Shown here in pieces: positions 9,001 through 18,996 of a stretch of 52,048 nucleotides of DNA. The stretch comes from Patescibacteria group bacterium (GTDB taxonomy: Bacteria > Patescibacteriota > Gracilibacteria > Peribacterales > Peribacteraceae): positions 1 through 52,048 of the forward strand of contig JAHISE010000123.1 in the NCBI GenBank assembly GCA_018818235.1, written 5' to 3'. Each line of letters starts with the position of its first letter. Position 1 is the first letter of the stretch. The notes below the pieces were generated by a model. That model worked only from the letters and a program-made list of their open reading frames with translations, did not search any database and had not been told where the DNA came from. The position numbers and the translations under genes are program-made.

Positions 9001-12000
9001 ACTGCACCCTTGTTTGTGCCGCCGTCTTCGGATTCCATTGGGGTACCGACGGCAATCTCGGTACGTCCGTCTTTATCCAGATCACCAAGTGCACTGATAG
9101 AACCAAAACGGTGAGTATGCTCGTTTAAATCTGCAAAGAATCCACCCTGAGTTGACGAAATCACTTGTGATTCTTTAACTGTACCATCTTCATTCATCAA
9201 TAATAAATTGATGGAAAATTGAAGCTGATCTTCGCGCAAAGAACCAATAGCCAGATCAGAGATATGATCGCCGTTCAGATCTCCGATATTTGCAATGGTA
9301 TTATTGCCAGAAGGCTTGTCATTGATTTTGGATAATTCCTCAGTAATTTTGTAGGTATCTTTTACAGTGCCATCAGTGTTCAGGAACAAGATCCAGAATG
9401 CCTTGCGATTTGATCCGGATTCAGTTTTGTTGTTGGGCTCTCCAACTGCAATATCAATAATGCCGTCGTTATCCAAATCACCAATATTTACAACCGAATC
9501 TCCAAAACTATCCAAGCTATTGGAGTCCTTATTTGCAAAGTCAAACGTTGATTCGGATATTTCATTATGGGATTTTATTGTACCGTCTGAATTCATGAAT
9601 AAAATCCATACAGTATTGTTTCCATTCTGGCCAACAGCAATGTCATTAATACCGTCTCCATCCAGATCACCCAAGCCTGCAATATCCTTTCCAAAACCCC
9701 CATTTTTTAAGTCTCCAGTAAAACCACCTTCGTCCTTTGTAATTAATTTATAAGATTTAACACTTCCATCATTATTAAGCAGTGCAATCCAGACGGCGCC
9801 ATAAACTGTTTTTCCCATATAAAAGCCATGTTGTGTTTCGCCTATCGCTAGGTCGGACACGCCATTGTCGTCAATATCACCTATATTTGCTATCGATCTT
9901 CCAAAAAGCATATGATCACTGTTCATTGGGTTGTAAGTAATAAATTCTCTACTTGGCAGTTTTTTATGTGATTTGATCGTTTTGTCTTCATTCATAAATA
10001 AAATGAATACAGCTCCTGCCTGATGTATTACTCCGCCACCCAGACTTTTGTCTGCATCCGAACCAATAGCCAGATCTGTTACACCATCACCGTCAATGTC
10101 ACCCATCGCAACAATACTTGTGCCAAACATGTCTGAATTGGCAATTCCAAGTGTTGCATTTCCTAAAGCAGGAACCCTCTGATAGCTTTCTATATTATAT
10201 GGTTGATCTGCTGAACAAGTGAACGCACTGCCGCAATCTTTGGCACAATCCTCCTGGGTTTCATTTCCATTGCAAATCCCATCATCACAGGATTCGGTTC
10301 CTGCTAGTCTTTCAACTTCAGTTTTGCAATTATTACTGCACCCATCTCCGTTCTCATTATTTCCATCGTCACATTGTTCCTTCCCCTCTTTATTTCCATC
10401 ACCGCAGGTGGTTATGGCTTCTCCTGTGCAGTCCAATTCAAATATGTATATTGCACCGGACTCCCCCAAAAAGCCTTCATCTGCGGGGTTACCTGCATTG
10501 TCTTCCGGTGCTCCTACAATAATTTCCGGTTTACCGTTGCCGTCAAAATCTCCAACTAAAGATAAACTTTCTCCAAAACTGCGTGGTTTTGCACCAGCTT
10601 TTACAGGAGGGATAAAAATATTTTGAGATTTAACCGTACCATCTGAATTTGGCAATATTATCCACAAATCTCGTTTGTACAATGATGATGCGATTACGTC
10701 ATTTGTACCATCACCATCAATATCACCGGCATTTGCAACGCGGAGCCCAAAGCCATCACTGGTTGAAATATCACCCATAAATCCGCCAATATTTTTGGAG
10801 ATTTCTTGGCTTGTTTTTACTGTGCCGTCAGGGTTCAAAGATATTATCCAGAAAGCTCCATGCGTGTCTCCATCTTCCGAGAAGTTTCTTTCGCCAACTG
10901 CAATGTTAATGATGCCATTACCATTAAGGTCGCCAAGATTACTTATTGAGGATCCAAACATTGACCTGGTTTGCAGCTCCTCATTTAGATTTCCTTGTGT
11001 TGCAGAGATCTTTTTATTTGATTTTACAGTGCCATCAGAATTTAGAAATAGTATCCATACAGCACCTGCATCTTTGACGCCATCATCATCATTTCTTGAG
11101 CCGATTGCAATGTCTGTAATTCCATCACCATCCAAATCTCCCAATTCAGAAATTGCGTATCCAAAATTATCATATTCATCTAACCCATTTCCAGTACTAT
11201 CTTCTATTGATGATATTTTATGAGTTTTTTTAACGCTGGCATCAGCTTTAAGCAAAACTATATATACTGCCCCTTTTTCTTGGCCATGTTCATATTCCCC
11301 TGGTGCTCCTATTGCCAAATCAGTTACTCCATTACCATCTAAATCGCCAATATTTGTTATAGAAGTCCCAAGCCTGGCGTCATTATTGGTTTTAAAATTT
11401 GTTTCCAGGTTACTCTTTGTGGCTGAAAGTTTTCTAAATGATCTTACTGTTTTATCAGATTTCATAAAGAGCAGATAAACTACTCCTTGTCGTATGCCTC
11501 CATCATTCTCGCCCGGCGCACCAACTGCAAAATCTGTTATACCATCGCGATCAAAATCTCCAATTGATGTTATGCTAGCTCCAAAATTACTGCCCTGCAT
11601 AAGTATTCCAGAGAATGAGTCAGATGCATTGGATATCTTTGTGTAGTTATTGTAGCCATATTCCTGTCCTTTTAAACAAGTAATAGCACTCCCGCAATCT
11701 TTCGAACAACTTTTCTGAGTTTCATCTCCATTACAGAGCCCGTCGCCACAGGAAGGGGCTCCGCTTATTTGAGTTGAAGTTGGTGTTGTGGCAGGAGTTA
11801 CAGTAGGCGTAGGAGGCACAATAGGTGCGGGAGCAGTTTCGGGGGTTGGTGTAGTGGTGGTAACATCGGGTGTCAATTCAATAGTCAACACCCCATCAAA
11901 ATGAAAATCGCCTTCCTCTCCACCGTTCGGCATCACTTTACCGGCTTGCAAATCAAAAACAGAAATCCATTCTCCACCCGGTTGATACCCTGGACAATAT

Positions 12001-14081
12001 GCTTTGACGAGTCTGGCCATATTTGTTGAAGAGTGCGGTATTCCGATCCATGTATGAACGTAGCTCCCCTGATCGCCGATTTCAGGACTCTCAAGCAATT
12101 CTATTTTTTTTGAATTACTTGAGTTCAATTTAAATATTTTTAGTGAGCATCCGGGGATAGGTTTTTTTGTCTGATCGTCAACAACCTCTATCGGAACCTT
12201 TTCACCACTACTGACATTAAATGCTGAACAAGTCATATGTTGTGTTGCTCCTGGACACAATGATAGATCCGTATCATTTGCAGTTTTATTGATTATCGTG
12301 GAACCTAAAGGCGTAAATAGAGTATCTTCCATAAAAGTATCAAGTTTTGCAGTACCCAACATAGGATCAAGGAATAGATCTTTTCTGGATGCCCAATATT
12401 TATTGTTGGGATCTGTTGCTTTCATATCAATATACGGTTCGATCCCGGAGTCATCAGTAACATTCCCAATTGAATAGTATTCGCTCAAACCGAGACCATG
12501 ACCATGACCGAGTTCATGTATAAGTGATCTAAGTTGTCTTCTGTAGTAATCATCACGGGCTTCATCATCATTTGAAATATCATTTGAGTTCCAAATGTTT
12601 TCCAACTTATATCCAAAAGATGATATCGCATTGTTATTAAACATATTGCATCCGCCGTTACCACCGTGGCTTCTGTTAAGCTGGCTTTTTTCTATAATCA
12701 CATGATATTCGTAATCCGGTTTTAATGGATTGCACATACCGCCAGTTGGAAACGGCTTATCCCAGATTTCCACATGCTGATCAGGATCAAATACAAACTG
12801 CCTGACGGTACTTTTCGCATATATTTTATTTATATCTTCAACATAGCGTACAAGTCTATTGCTTACATCTGTAAGATCAGTATCAATAAGTTCAGGATCT
12901 AACAGAAAGCGTATTACAGCCGTTTTTGTCTGTTGCTCTTGCGGTGTAGGTTTAGAGTCTACAACTTTGTCCTGAACTTCTTCATGCTCCTTCTCCCGTT
13001 CAACTTCTTGAAGATCTGATTCTCTTTCTCCAAGCTCTCGTTCGATTTCACGCAAAACTTCATTTAATTGTTCATTCTCGCCACTCAGTTCATCAATAGA
13101 ATCTTTTGTATCAGTTTCCACTTTTGATGTAGTTGGTGTGTCCCTCTTTTTTGGGGCTATAACAGTTGGTGCGGAACTTTTTGCATCCTCTTTCTCCGGA
13201 GGCAAGTGTGCCTGCCCTAGTTCATTCGTAGTGTCGTCTACAGTTTCAGGTATATCAGATGATGGTTCAGCAGTTTTGGATGTTGCAGATACAGGCACAG
13301 CAGTCTCGGGTACAACTTGTTGGTCAGGCTCTATTATTGGATCGTTGCCTGTTGCAGTTTTCTCTATTGGTATAAGCATATCGCATACCGAAGGTTCACC
13401 TGAACACTTCCAGCCTATCTCTTTATTGCATTCATCGTCACATCCGTCGTTAATTTTTGTGTTGCCATCATCACATACTTCATCAGGATGTACCAATCCA
13501 TCACCGCATACTGCTGCAACTGCCTCAATTATACATGATGCACTACACCCATCCCCATCAATATTATTTCCATCATCACACTCTTCTGCACTGTGATTCA
13601 AACTTAAATTGGCATGTGTTTGTACTCCTTCCACTACACTATTTCCACATTCATAAACTGTATTTAGTACTCCTGTATTGCAATCAAAAACAAGATCACG
13701 ATCAGTTCGAATGTAATAAACGTTGCCTGCCGTAATTGTGTTCAGAGTGTTACGAATAGAAAGAATTGGTTGTTGTCTTAACATCGAGGATGAAAAGGCA
13801 AAGTCTCCCCCAAAAGGAGGTTCGTCTCCCGTGTATTCGTATACAAAAAAGTGAATGCCATCAGTTGCACTCAGGATATTGCTTTCGCTCAAAGTATTAG
13901 TGGAAGAACATGTGATTTGATTGTGATCGTTTGTCCGGAATATAACCGCCTGAGTTGCCTCTGCAATTGTAAAACGTTTTTGACCCCCCTGAACAGTTGC
14001 GGTCAATGAGTTGAATGTAAGGGTGGCAGTTGCGGATAAAACTCCAACAAGGAGAATAGTCTTAAAAATGGAACGTGACAT
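6069..14081 (-). CDS. giant secreted protein: Cys modules, metzincin-like protease, four FG-GAP propellers (paralogue 3)
   Basis: 2670 aa. Order: hydrophobic helix (residues 5-25); shared N-terminal domain (about 30-145); DUF4215 modules (about 147-250); Ser/Thr/Pro-rich linker with a charged coiled coil (about 325-375); a zinc-protease-like domain with HELGHGHGLGL at 522-532 and a Met-turn-like DPMLG (Met574); a Pro/Thr linker; then four blocks of about 400 aa, each opened by a small CGDGLCNGDET-type Cys module. Each block has six FG-GAP motifs of the kind GDxDGDGxxDxAVG, the integrin-alpha-type Ca-binding propeller repeat. The metzincin third-ligand position (normally His or Asp) is Leu532, so activity is uncertain. 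A basic, aromatic tail ends the protein. Probably a Ca-dependent adhesin or surface enzyme. Promoter at 14111-14139. Confidence 0.88.
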   Translation of the reverse strand: MSRSIFKTILLVGVLSATATLTFNSLTATVQGGQKRFTIAEATQAVIFRTNDHNQITCSSTNTLSESNILSATDGIHFFVYEYTGDEPPFGGDFAFSSSMLRQQPILSIRNTLNTITAGNVYYIRTDRDLVFDCNTGVLNTVYECGNSVVEGVQTHANLSLNHSAEECDDGNNIDGDGCSASCIIEAVAAVCGDGLVHPDEVCDDGNTKINDGCDDECNKEIGWKCSGEPSVCDMLIPIEKTATGNDPIIEPDQQVVPETAVPVSATSKTAEPSSDIPETVDDTTNELGQAHLPPEKEDAKSSAPTVIAPKKRDTPTTSKVETDTKDSIDELSGENEQLNEVLREIERELGERESDLQEVEREKEHEEVQDKVVDSKPTPQEQQTKTAVIRFLLDPELIDTDLTDVSNRLVRYVEDINKIYAKSTVRQFVFDPDQHVEIWDKPFPTGGMCNPLKPDYEYHVIIEKSQLNRSHGGNGGCNMFNNNAISSFGYKLENIWNSNDISNDDEARDDYYRRQLRSLIHELGHGHGLGLSEYYSIGNVTDDSGIEPYIDMKATDPNNKYWASRKDLFLDPMLGTAKLDTFMEDTLFTPLGSTIINKTANDTDLSLCPGATQHMTCSAFNVSSGEKVPIEVVDDQTKKPIPGCSLKIFKLNSSNSKKIELLESPEIGDQGSYVHTWIGIPHSSTNMARLVKAYCPGYQPGGEWISVFDLQAGKVMPNGGEEGDFHFDGVLTIELTPDVTTTTPTPETAPAPIVPPTPTVTPATTPTSTQISGAPSCGDGLCNGDETQKSCSKDCGSAITCLKGQEYGYNNYTKISNASDSFSGILMQGSNFGASITSIGDFDRDGITDFAVGAPGENDGGIRQGVVYLLFMKSDKTVRSFRKLSATKSNLETNFKTNNDARLGTSITNIGDLDGNGVTDLAIGAPGEYEHGQEKGAVYIVLLKADASVKKTHKISSIEDSTGNGLDEYDNFGYAISELGDLDGDGITDIAIGSRNDDDGVKDAGAVWILFLNSDGTVKSNKKISATQGNLNEELQTRSMFGSSISNLGDLNGNGIINIAVGERNFSEDGDTHGAFWIISLNPDGTVKTSQEISKNIGGFMGDISTSDGFGLRVANAGDIDGDGTNDVIASSLYKRDLWIILPNSDGTVKSQNIFIPPVKAGAKPRSFGESLSLVGDFDGNGKPEIIVGAPEDNAGNPADEGFLGESGAIYIFELDCTGEAITTCGDGNKEGKEQCDDGNNENGDGCSNNCKTEVERLAGTESCDDGICNGNETQEDCAKDCGSAFTCSADQPYNIESYQRVPALGNATLGIANSDMFGTSIVAMGDIDGDGVTDLAIGSDADKSLGGGVIHQAGAVFILFMNEDKTIKSHKKLPSREFITYNPMNSDHMLFGRSIANIGDIDDNGVSDLAIGETQHGFYMGKTVYGAVWIALLNNDGSVKSYKLITKDEGGFTGDLKNGGFGKDIAGLGDLDGDGINDIAVGQNGNNTVWILFMNSDGTIKSHNEISESTFDFANKDSNSLDSFGDSVVNIGDLDNDGIIDIAVGEPNNKTESGSNRKAFWILFLNTDGTVKDTYKITEELSKINDKPSGNNTIANIGDLNGDHISDLAIGSLREDQLQFSINLLLMNEDGTVKESQVISSTQGGFFADLNEHTHRFGSISALGDLDKDGRTEIAVGTPMESEDGGTNKGAVYILDLGCQGETKSPVKKTITSKSATKCGDGLCNGDETQKSCSKDCGPALACADQNIVVKNVKTINDFEGNLEDVLIVGGGFGHSMTPLGDMNGDGVTDLAIGGADTNNKENSIFILFMNANKTVKSYKTIKGTDFYYDDNQNAHQQFGNSIANIGDIDGNGVTDIAIGEKYYKRYTFMTWSGSKSKSEYAFTGAIWIALLNSDRTVKSYNLISDGEGGFEGYLTKDGMFGQSVTGLGDLDGDGINDVAVGEPGANATWILFLDNDGAVKDHIKISNQQLLDSGWKPAESDISPDLDDFGSSVSNIGDMDGDGVIDIAVGESMDQNQNNMGGALWILFMNNNGTVKNAVKTRSEDAGLIRNQYLNGGIASVGDLDSNGVSDLVVEALNENGFYILFMNSDGTVMSSKTFSKKNGGLKEDILLNKYSGESIGSLGDFDGDGNPDVLIGAPKDNHGGTGKGAIFFVNLSCFAECEDECTISDTTECLSKSEYGTCGDYDDDNCLEWGEKGTCDAGKECYGAGTCSNGPTAWCGDGICNEKETQDSCSRDCGAPAMCAKNIYGVIDYKEISVKDKEVFEDGQYITGFGSAIAHIGDVDKDGINDLAVAIEGSLEGYGIYILLMNEDGSIKSYKSILSDQYAYEQKEKVVDVAALGDFDGDQTPDIAIVSDTSGVTNPINTHILYLNTDGTLKSSQRLQDKSSADSELVLKESSITNMGDMDGDGITDIAIGGHAIKNSKDIPTVSVLFMNQDGSIKKYRQTSDSKTEFTPDRGFYGRSIDAIGDIDGDGITDLAVGSQDSVWIQFLNSDGSVKSSQKIDSKTKNLGFSTHRTMFGADVSNIGDINGDGINDLLVGNYSNDQEDRIVGKAHILLLNVDGTVKSSSTISDTNDGGIGVEFRKGIDFGWSVSHIGDFDKDGNLNILVSAPHNGYDGWVNQYGSVYNINFGCYPSTDASEVTQSKGRFSSFWASLFEFFFTNTK

Positions 14082-14110
14082 TGTTTGTGTTTGGGAATTT
14101 ATATATTGGT

Positions 14111-14139
14111 ATTATACCATAAATATATTAAATGGTCGA
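14111..14139 (-). promoter_or_regulatory. promoter of the giant FG-GAP paralogue
   Basis: Minus-strand -10 TATAAT (14116-14111), with TCGACC (14139-14134, 4 of 6 matches to TTGACA) 17 nt upstream, ahead of the ATG at 14081. The -10 is convincing, the -35 less so. Confidence 0.6.
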
Positions 14140-14294
14140 CTAGCAAAAAAGTAGGTAGAATCAATGCTTTTCAATGGAAAATAATTAGTTTGATCGAAGA
14201 ATTTTTACGAAGCGAGTGAACAATACTTACCACTCAATTTTGTCCACATTACCGCTAATTAGTATGAGTCGGTATCTGTATCAAGATTATTCTA

Positions 14295-17200
14295 TTATGG
14301 GTTTTTGCTACAATCGTTTCTGCAGTCATCCGTATCTACACTATTTCCATCATCACATTCTTCGTTGCCACCGACGTATCTGTCTCCACAAGTAATTTGT
14401 GAAAATTTTAAACAACTACTTGGTTCATATCCGCAAGAATATCCTGTTTCAATACTGCAAAAACTTGAACAGCCATCACCGGATATTGTATTTTTGTCGT
14501 CACATCTCTCATTACCTTCTATAAATCCGTTACCACATTCAATCTCTGCAGTTTCTGGAATTAATCCTTTGTACAACCTGTAAATTTCAACCGGTTCAAG
14601 TTCTTTCTTATAAATACGTACATCATCAATAAACAGATGCCCAAGTTGTGTACCGAGTCCGATTCCTGATTTTGTAATAACATCTGTATTGCTGCACTCG
14701 CCGGAATCAAAGTGATACTGTGGAGTTAATTTGTTGTTGTAGCAGCAAACAAGATTTCCATTAATATAAACCTTAGGAGAATAATTGTCCCGATTTGGCC
14801 AAACAATTGAAATATGATGCCAATTATTATTTGTAATCAATGATTGTTTTGTACGCATGTAACCACATCCCCATTTTTTCCATCTATTAAAGAGCAAAGT
14901 TCCATCTTTCATAATATATACCTGATAAGCAAAGGCATCGCTGGTTTTAAAGTTCTCACTAAACATTGTTCCCTGAACTACAGGTCTTTCTATTAGAGCA
15001 TCGGTTCCGTCAATCTGATCAGTTTTTACCCAGAATGACATTGTTACATCTGATCGTGTTTCAGGTAGTTTGTTTGGAATAATTACTCCGGCATCACTTG
15101 CAAGTGTCATTGCACTTGCACCGACTTCCAATGATTTTGAGTTGGTAAAACTCACACTAACCCTATTGGAAGACCATTTAATATCATTGCTATTATTAAT
15201 CATTGATCCTGTAAATTCAGAAGTCGATGAGTCTTTTATCGAGTTTCCCGAACCTTCATCTAATTTATAATATGCAATTAAATCATTATTATCATGACCA
15301 TCGGGCTTATTGTTAACCGGGCATTCCGATGTTCCTTTTCCAATCCCATCGCAATAATCATAATTAAATTCACAATTTGTTGTGCAACTGTCGTTCGTAT
15401 TATTCAAATTACTGTCGTCACAATCCTCTCCTTCATCTACCCTTCCATTCCCGCACTCCTCAAGCCAACATTTAGAATTACATCCATCACCATCAATTTT
15501 ATTATTATCATCACATTGCTCGAAATGTGAGAATCCGGTTGGATTATCAAGAGCTCCATTACCACATAAAATCAAGCTCTTACAAACATTTTTCTTAATA
15601 CACATGTTTTTGTTTTTATCATAATCATAAGTACATACACTGTTAGTATTCTCACACATTGTTCTGTTTGCTTTTTCGTGATCGGATGTTCTTTCGCCAC
15701 TTGGAATCATAATTTCTAAACATTCCTGACAAAGTGCAGTGATGTCTTCCATTTTACAATCTGCTGCACATCCATCTCCGTCTTTAGTTCTGCCATCATC
15801 ACATTCCTCTCCTAATTCCCGAACATAATTACCACATACAGGATCGGACTTAACACCTGCTTCATTAATAACACAATTATTGGTGCACGTATCTGAATCA
15901 TCTGCGTTGCCGTCATCACACTCTTCACCAACATCTAATCTGTAATTTCCACAAAATTCTTTCATACAATATTTGTCACATCCATCACCATCAATATTAT
16001 TTCCGTCATCACACTGTTCGTGGTTCCAGGCAGATAGAGAGCCATCGCCACACCTTCCGGGTGTCGGGCATAATTGCGGATCAGAGCTACATCGACCAAC
16101 CACTGAGGATCGCATATCTGCCTGATGAGTGGAATATACACAATATGATCCAATTTTTTTGCAGCTATTAATGTTGCATCTGGCTTGCATTGCAGAATAA
16201 CTATTGCTCATGCCGTATTGATAGCCGCAATATTGTCCACATTTATTACAGTCATCTAATGAGTATGCTCTGCTTTCCCACATACAATTATTGCTACATC
16301 CGTCTCTGTCATCTGAATTTCCATCATCGCATTCTTCTCCTATAGCAATATTCCCATCTCCACATTTTCTTTTGCATGAGTTATTACATGCATCGTCATT
16401 GTCTTGATTGCCATCATCACATTCTTCACCACCTTCTACTCTTCCATTTGTACATTCTGATATCAGACATGTTTCGTCGCATCCGTCACCATTTATGGTA
16501 TTGCCATCATCACATTCTTCATCGGATTTAAGTTTACCGTCTCCACAGAATTCTTTTTTGCATTCACTGTCACACCCATCTCCGTCAGTTAGATTTCCAT
16601 CATCACATTCTTCACTTTCATCTATTTCATCTACTATTCCATCCCCACATTCTACTATCATACATTTGGAGTTGCATCCGTCACCGCCATCTTTATTACC
16701 ATCATCACATTCTTCAGTTGCGAAAAGTTCCGGGAAGTATTCCAGCTTTCCGTTACCGCAATTTGAATTAATTGTTGAACAAATGGGATTTGCAACACAG
16801 CGTGAATAATCCGAATTAGGTGAACATATTTTACTGTCAACACTCTTGCATTGTGCTGTTATTTCATCTTTCCAATATGAACCAATATGCGTTATCTTTA
16901 AGCTGTTGCATTCATTACACAAATCGATAGCTTGTTTTAGTGATTTAGTACTGCCATCGACACATCCATTCTTGCCAATTTCACAACTGGATGAAAGACA
17001 TACACCATCTCTACAAATACTTGGGCAAGTAACTTGCTCATAGCTCACGATTCCTTTTTCGTCATCACAAAATGCTTCCGAAAGTACTCGATCGCCAAGT
17101 TGTGCAACACAATAGTCTTTGAATCCACCGTATCCTTCACGAATTATAAAGCCGAATTTATCGTAAGCTTTTCCACCGTCCGAATCAAAACATGCTACTT

Positions 17201-18581
17201 TTTTACATTTATTATCACATTGGTCAATATTGTTATCGTTACCATCATCACATTCTTCATTCCCTTCCTTCTTGCCGTTGCCACAAACAGCATCTTTTAC
17301 GATTGGTGAACATGGATCAACTAAATAAATAATAGGATCCCCATCCTCATCACATCTTGGGAAAATGTCTCCGTTGTCACAGATAAATGGAGGACAAGCT
17401 GGAGCCGATTTTACCGGAAAACATTGTGAGCTACTTTGGCATAGTGCACTGTTACATGGAGTTATGATTACCGGTGCCAGGCAACTCTGTTGATTATTTT
17501 GTTGAGATGGACATGGATCAAGAGCACACATTGCATCGTCATCATCATCGGCAATTACAGATGGAGGACAATCTTTTATACAGTTGCATTCGTTTTCCCA
17601 TACTTCACAAGTTCCATTCCCGCAGTTAGAACAAATACTAACACTTAATCCTGGAGGAGCGGGGGGAGTCGTACACTCACCGTTAACTTTGTTTGCGATG
17701 ATAATTGTATTTAATCCATCACAACATTGAGGCGCTCCGGCAAATGGCATTAATGTTTCTCCTGCATCCACACATTGCTCAGCGTCACCTGCGCAATCTG
17801 CTGCGCAGTTGCATCTATTCTCTCCTGTTTCACAATTATTGTTTCCGCAATTGATGCAGATCATAAGGTCATCAGGTATACATTCGCTATTTGTATCGTT
17901 TAGATCTGCCGGTATTGAGTTGCTTACAACAGACAGTCCGTTACAACAAGCCGGTCCCATGAATCCTCCTTGTGTGGTACATGGGGGATCAGTTTCTTGG
18001 CCTGTTGCAGAGCATCCGTCTCCATCGTCGGTATTGCCATCATCACACTGCTCTGCCATGTGATTCAGTCCTAAATGATTATGAATTTGTTCTCCTTCAA
18101 CAACTCCATTCCCATATTCATAAATAGTATTCAGAATCCCGGTGTTACAATCAAAAACCAAATCACGATCTGTGCGAATGTAATAAGTATAGCCTGCAGT
18201 AATATTGTCCAAGGTGTTTCTTATAGCAAGCAAGGGCTGATCTTTTAACATAGAAGAAGAAAATGCAAAGTCACCCAAAAAAGGAGGTTCATCTCCCGTA
18301 TATTCATATACAAAAAAGTGAATGCCATCAGTTGCGCTTAACACCGAGCCTTCACTAAGTGGATTAGTGGAAGAACATGTGATTTGATTATGATCATTTG
18401 TTTGGAATATGACTGCCGCAGTTGCTTCATTTATCGTAAATCGCTTTTGGTTTCCTGCAATTGAAGCAAGGAATAAGTTATTGGCAAGTTGGTCACTTTG
18501 ATTTTGTCTAACTTGACCGATTGCAACGATGGCTATGGTGAGTGCTCCTATTGTTAGAAAAGATTTGAATATGTGTGGCAT
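14295..18581 (-). CDS. secreted Cys-rich surface protein with LamG-like domain (paralogue 4)
   Basis: 1428 aa. A hydrophobic N-terminal helix and the shared N-terminal domain (TNDHNQITCSSTNPLSEG, FFVYEYTGDEPPF) open the protein. Residues about 150-1090 carry roughly a dozen DUF4215 modules (CGDG-x-EECDDGN-x-GDGC) mixed with other Cys modules, two closely matching those in the 465-aa paralogue. Residues about 1100-1325 are a concanavalin-like LamG/jelly-roll domain (AYYKLDEGSGNSIKDSS, MSFWVKTDQIDG, NNWHHISIVWP, YINGNLVC, FIDDVRIYKKEL), a fold that usually binds glycans or proteins. Two further DUF4215 modules close the protein. Surface adhesion is the likeliest role, by inference. First of the four-gene minus-strand block; promoter at 18608-18636. 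Confidence 0.87.
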   Translation of the reverse strand: MPHIFKSFLTIGALTIAIVAIGQVRQNQSDQLANNLFLASIAGNQKRFTINEATAAVIFQTNDHNQITCSSTNPLSEGSVLSATDGIHFFVYEYTGDEPPFLGDFAFSSSMLKDQPLLAIRNTLDNITAGYTYYIRTDRDLVFDCNTGILNTIYEYGNGVVEGEQIHNHLGLNHMAEQCDDGNTDDGDGCSATGQETDPPCTTQGGFMGPACCNGLSVVSNSIPADLNDTNSECIPDDLMICINCGNNNCETGENRCNCAADCAGDAEQCVDAGETLMPFAGAPQCCDGLNTIIIANKVNGECTTPPAPPGLSVSICSNCGNGTCEVWENECNCIKDCPPSVIADDDDDAMCALDPCPSQQNNQQSCLAPVIITPCNSALCQSSSQCFPVKSAPACPPFICDNGDIFPRCDEDGDPIIYLVDPCSPIVKDAVCGNGKKEGNEECDDGNDNNIDQCDNKCKKVACFDSDGGKAYDKFGFIIREGYGGFKDYCVAQLGDRVLSEAFCDDEKGIVSYEQVTCPSICRDGVCLSSSCEIGKNGCVDGSTKSLKQAIDLCNECNSLKITHIGSYWKDEITAQCKSVDSKICSPNSDYSRCVANPICSTINSNCGNGKLEYFPELFATEECDDGNKDGGDGCNSKCMIVECGDGIVDEIDESEECDDGNLTDGDGCDSECKKEFCGDGKLKSDEECDDGNTINGDGCDETCLISECTNGRVEGGEECDDGNQDNDDACNNSCKRKCGDGNIAIGEECDDGNSDDRDGCSNNCMWESRAYSLDDCNKCGQYCGYQYGMSNSYSAMQARCNINSCKKIGSYCVYSTHQADMRSSVVGRCSSDPQLCPTPGRCGDGSLSAWNHEQCDDGNNIDGDGCDKYCMKEFCGNYRLDVGEECDDGNADDSDTCTNNCVINEAGVKSDPVCGNYVRELGEECDDGRTKDGDGCAADCKMEDITALCQECLEIMIPSGERTSDHEKANRTMCENTNSVCTYDYDKNKNMCIKKNVCKSLILCGNGALDNPTGFSHFEQCDDNNKIDGDGCNSKCWLEECGNGRVDEGEDCDDSNLNNTNDSCTTNCEFNYDYCDGIGKGTSECPVNNKPDGHDNNDLIAYYKLDEGSGNSIKDSSTSEFTGSMINNSNDIKWSSNRVSVSFTNSKSLEVGASAMTLASDAGVIIPNKLPETRSDVTMSFWVKTDQIDGTDALIERPVVQGTMFSENFKTSDAFAYQVYIMKDGTLLFNRWKKWGCGYMRTKQSLITNNNWHHISIVWPNRDNYSPKVYINGNLVCCYNNKLTPQYHFDSGECSNTDVITKSGIGLGTQLGHLFIDDVRIYKKELEPVEIYRLYKGLIPETAEIECGNGFIEGNERCDDKNTISGDGCSSFCSIETGYSCGYEPSSCLKFSQITCGDRYVGGNEECDDGNSVDTDDCRNDCSKNP

Positions 18582-18607
18582 TAGGCAGTTTGGGGAAGCT
18601 AAAAGAT

Positions 18608-18636
18608 ATTGTATCTAATTGATAAGGTAAATACAA
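18608..18636 (-). promoter_or_regulatory. promoter of the LamG paralogue
   Basis: Minus-strand -35 TTGTAT (18636-18631), 17-nt spacer, -10 TACAAT (18613-18608). The predicted transcript starts about 20 nt before the ATG at 18581 and has no Shine-Dalgarno. Boxes and spacing match the promoter at 4517-4545. Confidence 0.75.
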
Positions 18637-18701
18637 TTTTAGTAAAGATGGATTGGGATCAATGCCAAATATTGTGGAAAAAATAGTAAACCGAGTTATA
18701 A

Positions 18702-18775
18702 ACCCCAAAACCCAAATCACAAATCACAAATCACAAATCACAAAAAAAATCCCAAAACCCAAATCACAAAAGACA
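18702..18775. repeat. AAATCAC tandem repeat within a 470-bp intergenic gap
   Basis: Four head-to-tail copies of the 7-mer AAATCAC (18714-18741) sit between two copies of a CCAAAACCCAAATCAC block (starting about 18704 and 18752); an inverted copy of the CCAAAACCCAA part lies near 18915. The rest of the divergent gap 18582-19055 holds the promoters of both flanking genes and no credible ORF. Confidence 0.6.
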
Positions 18776-18996
18776 AAAATCCGTAGTAATTGTAATTTAC
18801 TAATACTGAATACAGTATAAAACCCATTATCCCTTCAGGTTCTATAAAAGATCAGGTGAATCAATTATTACGAATAGTAAGCTCAATAATCTTAAAACTT
18901 ACACAATAAATCACAGTTGGGTTTTGGGATTTAAAATATAGTCCCTGCACTTTGGCATTGATCCACTATTGCCATAATCCCACCAAAATCATCTAT

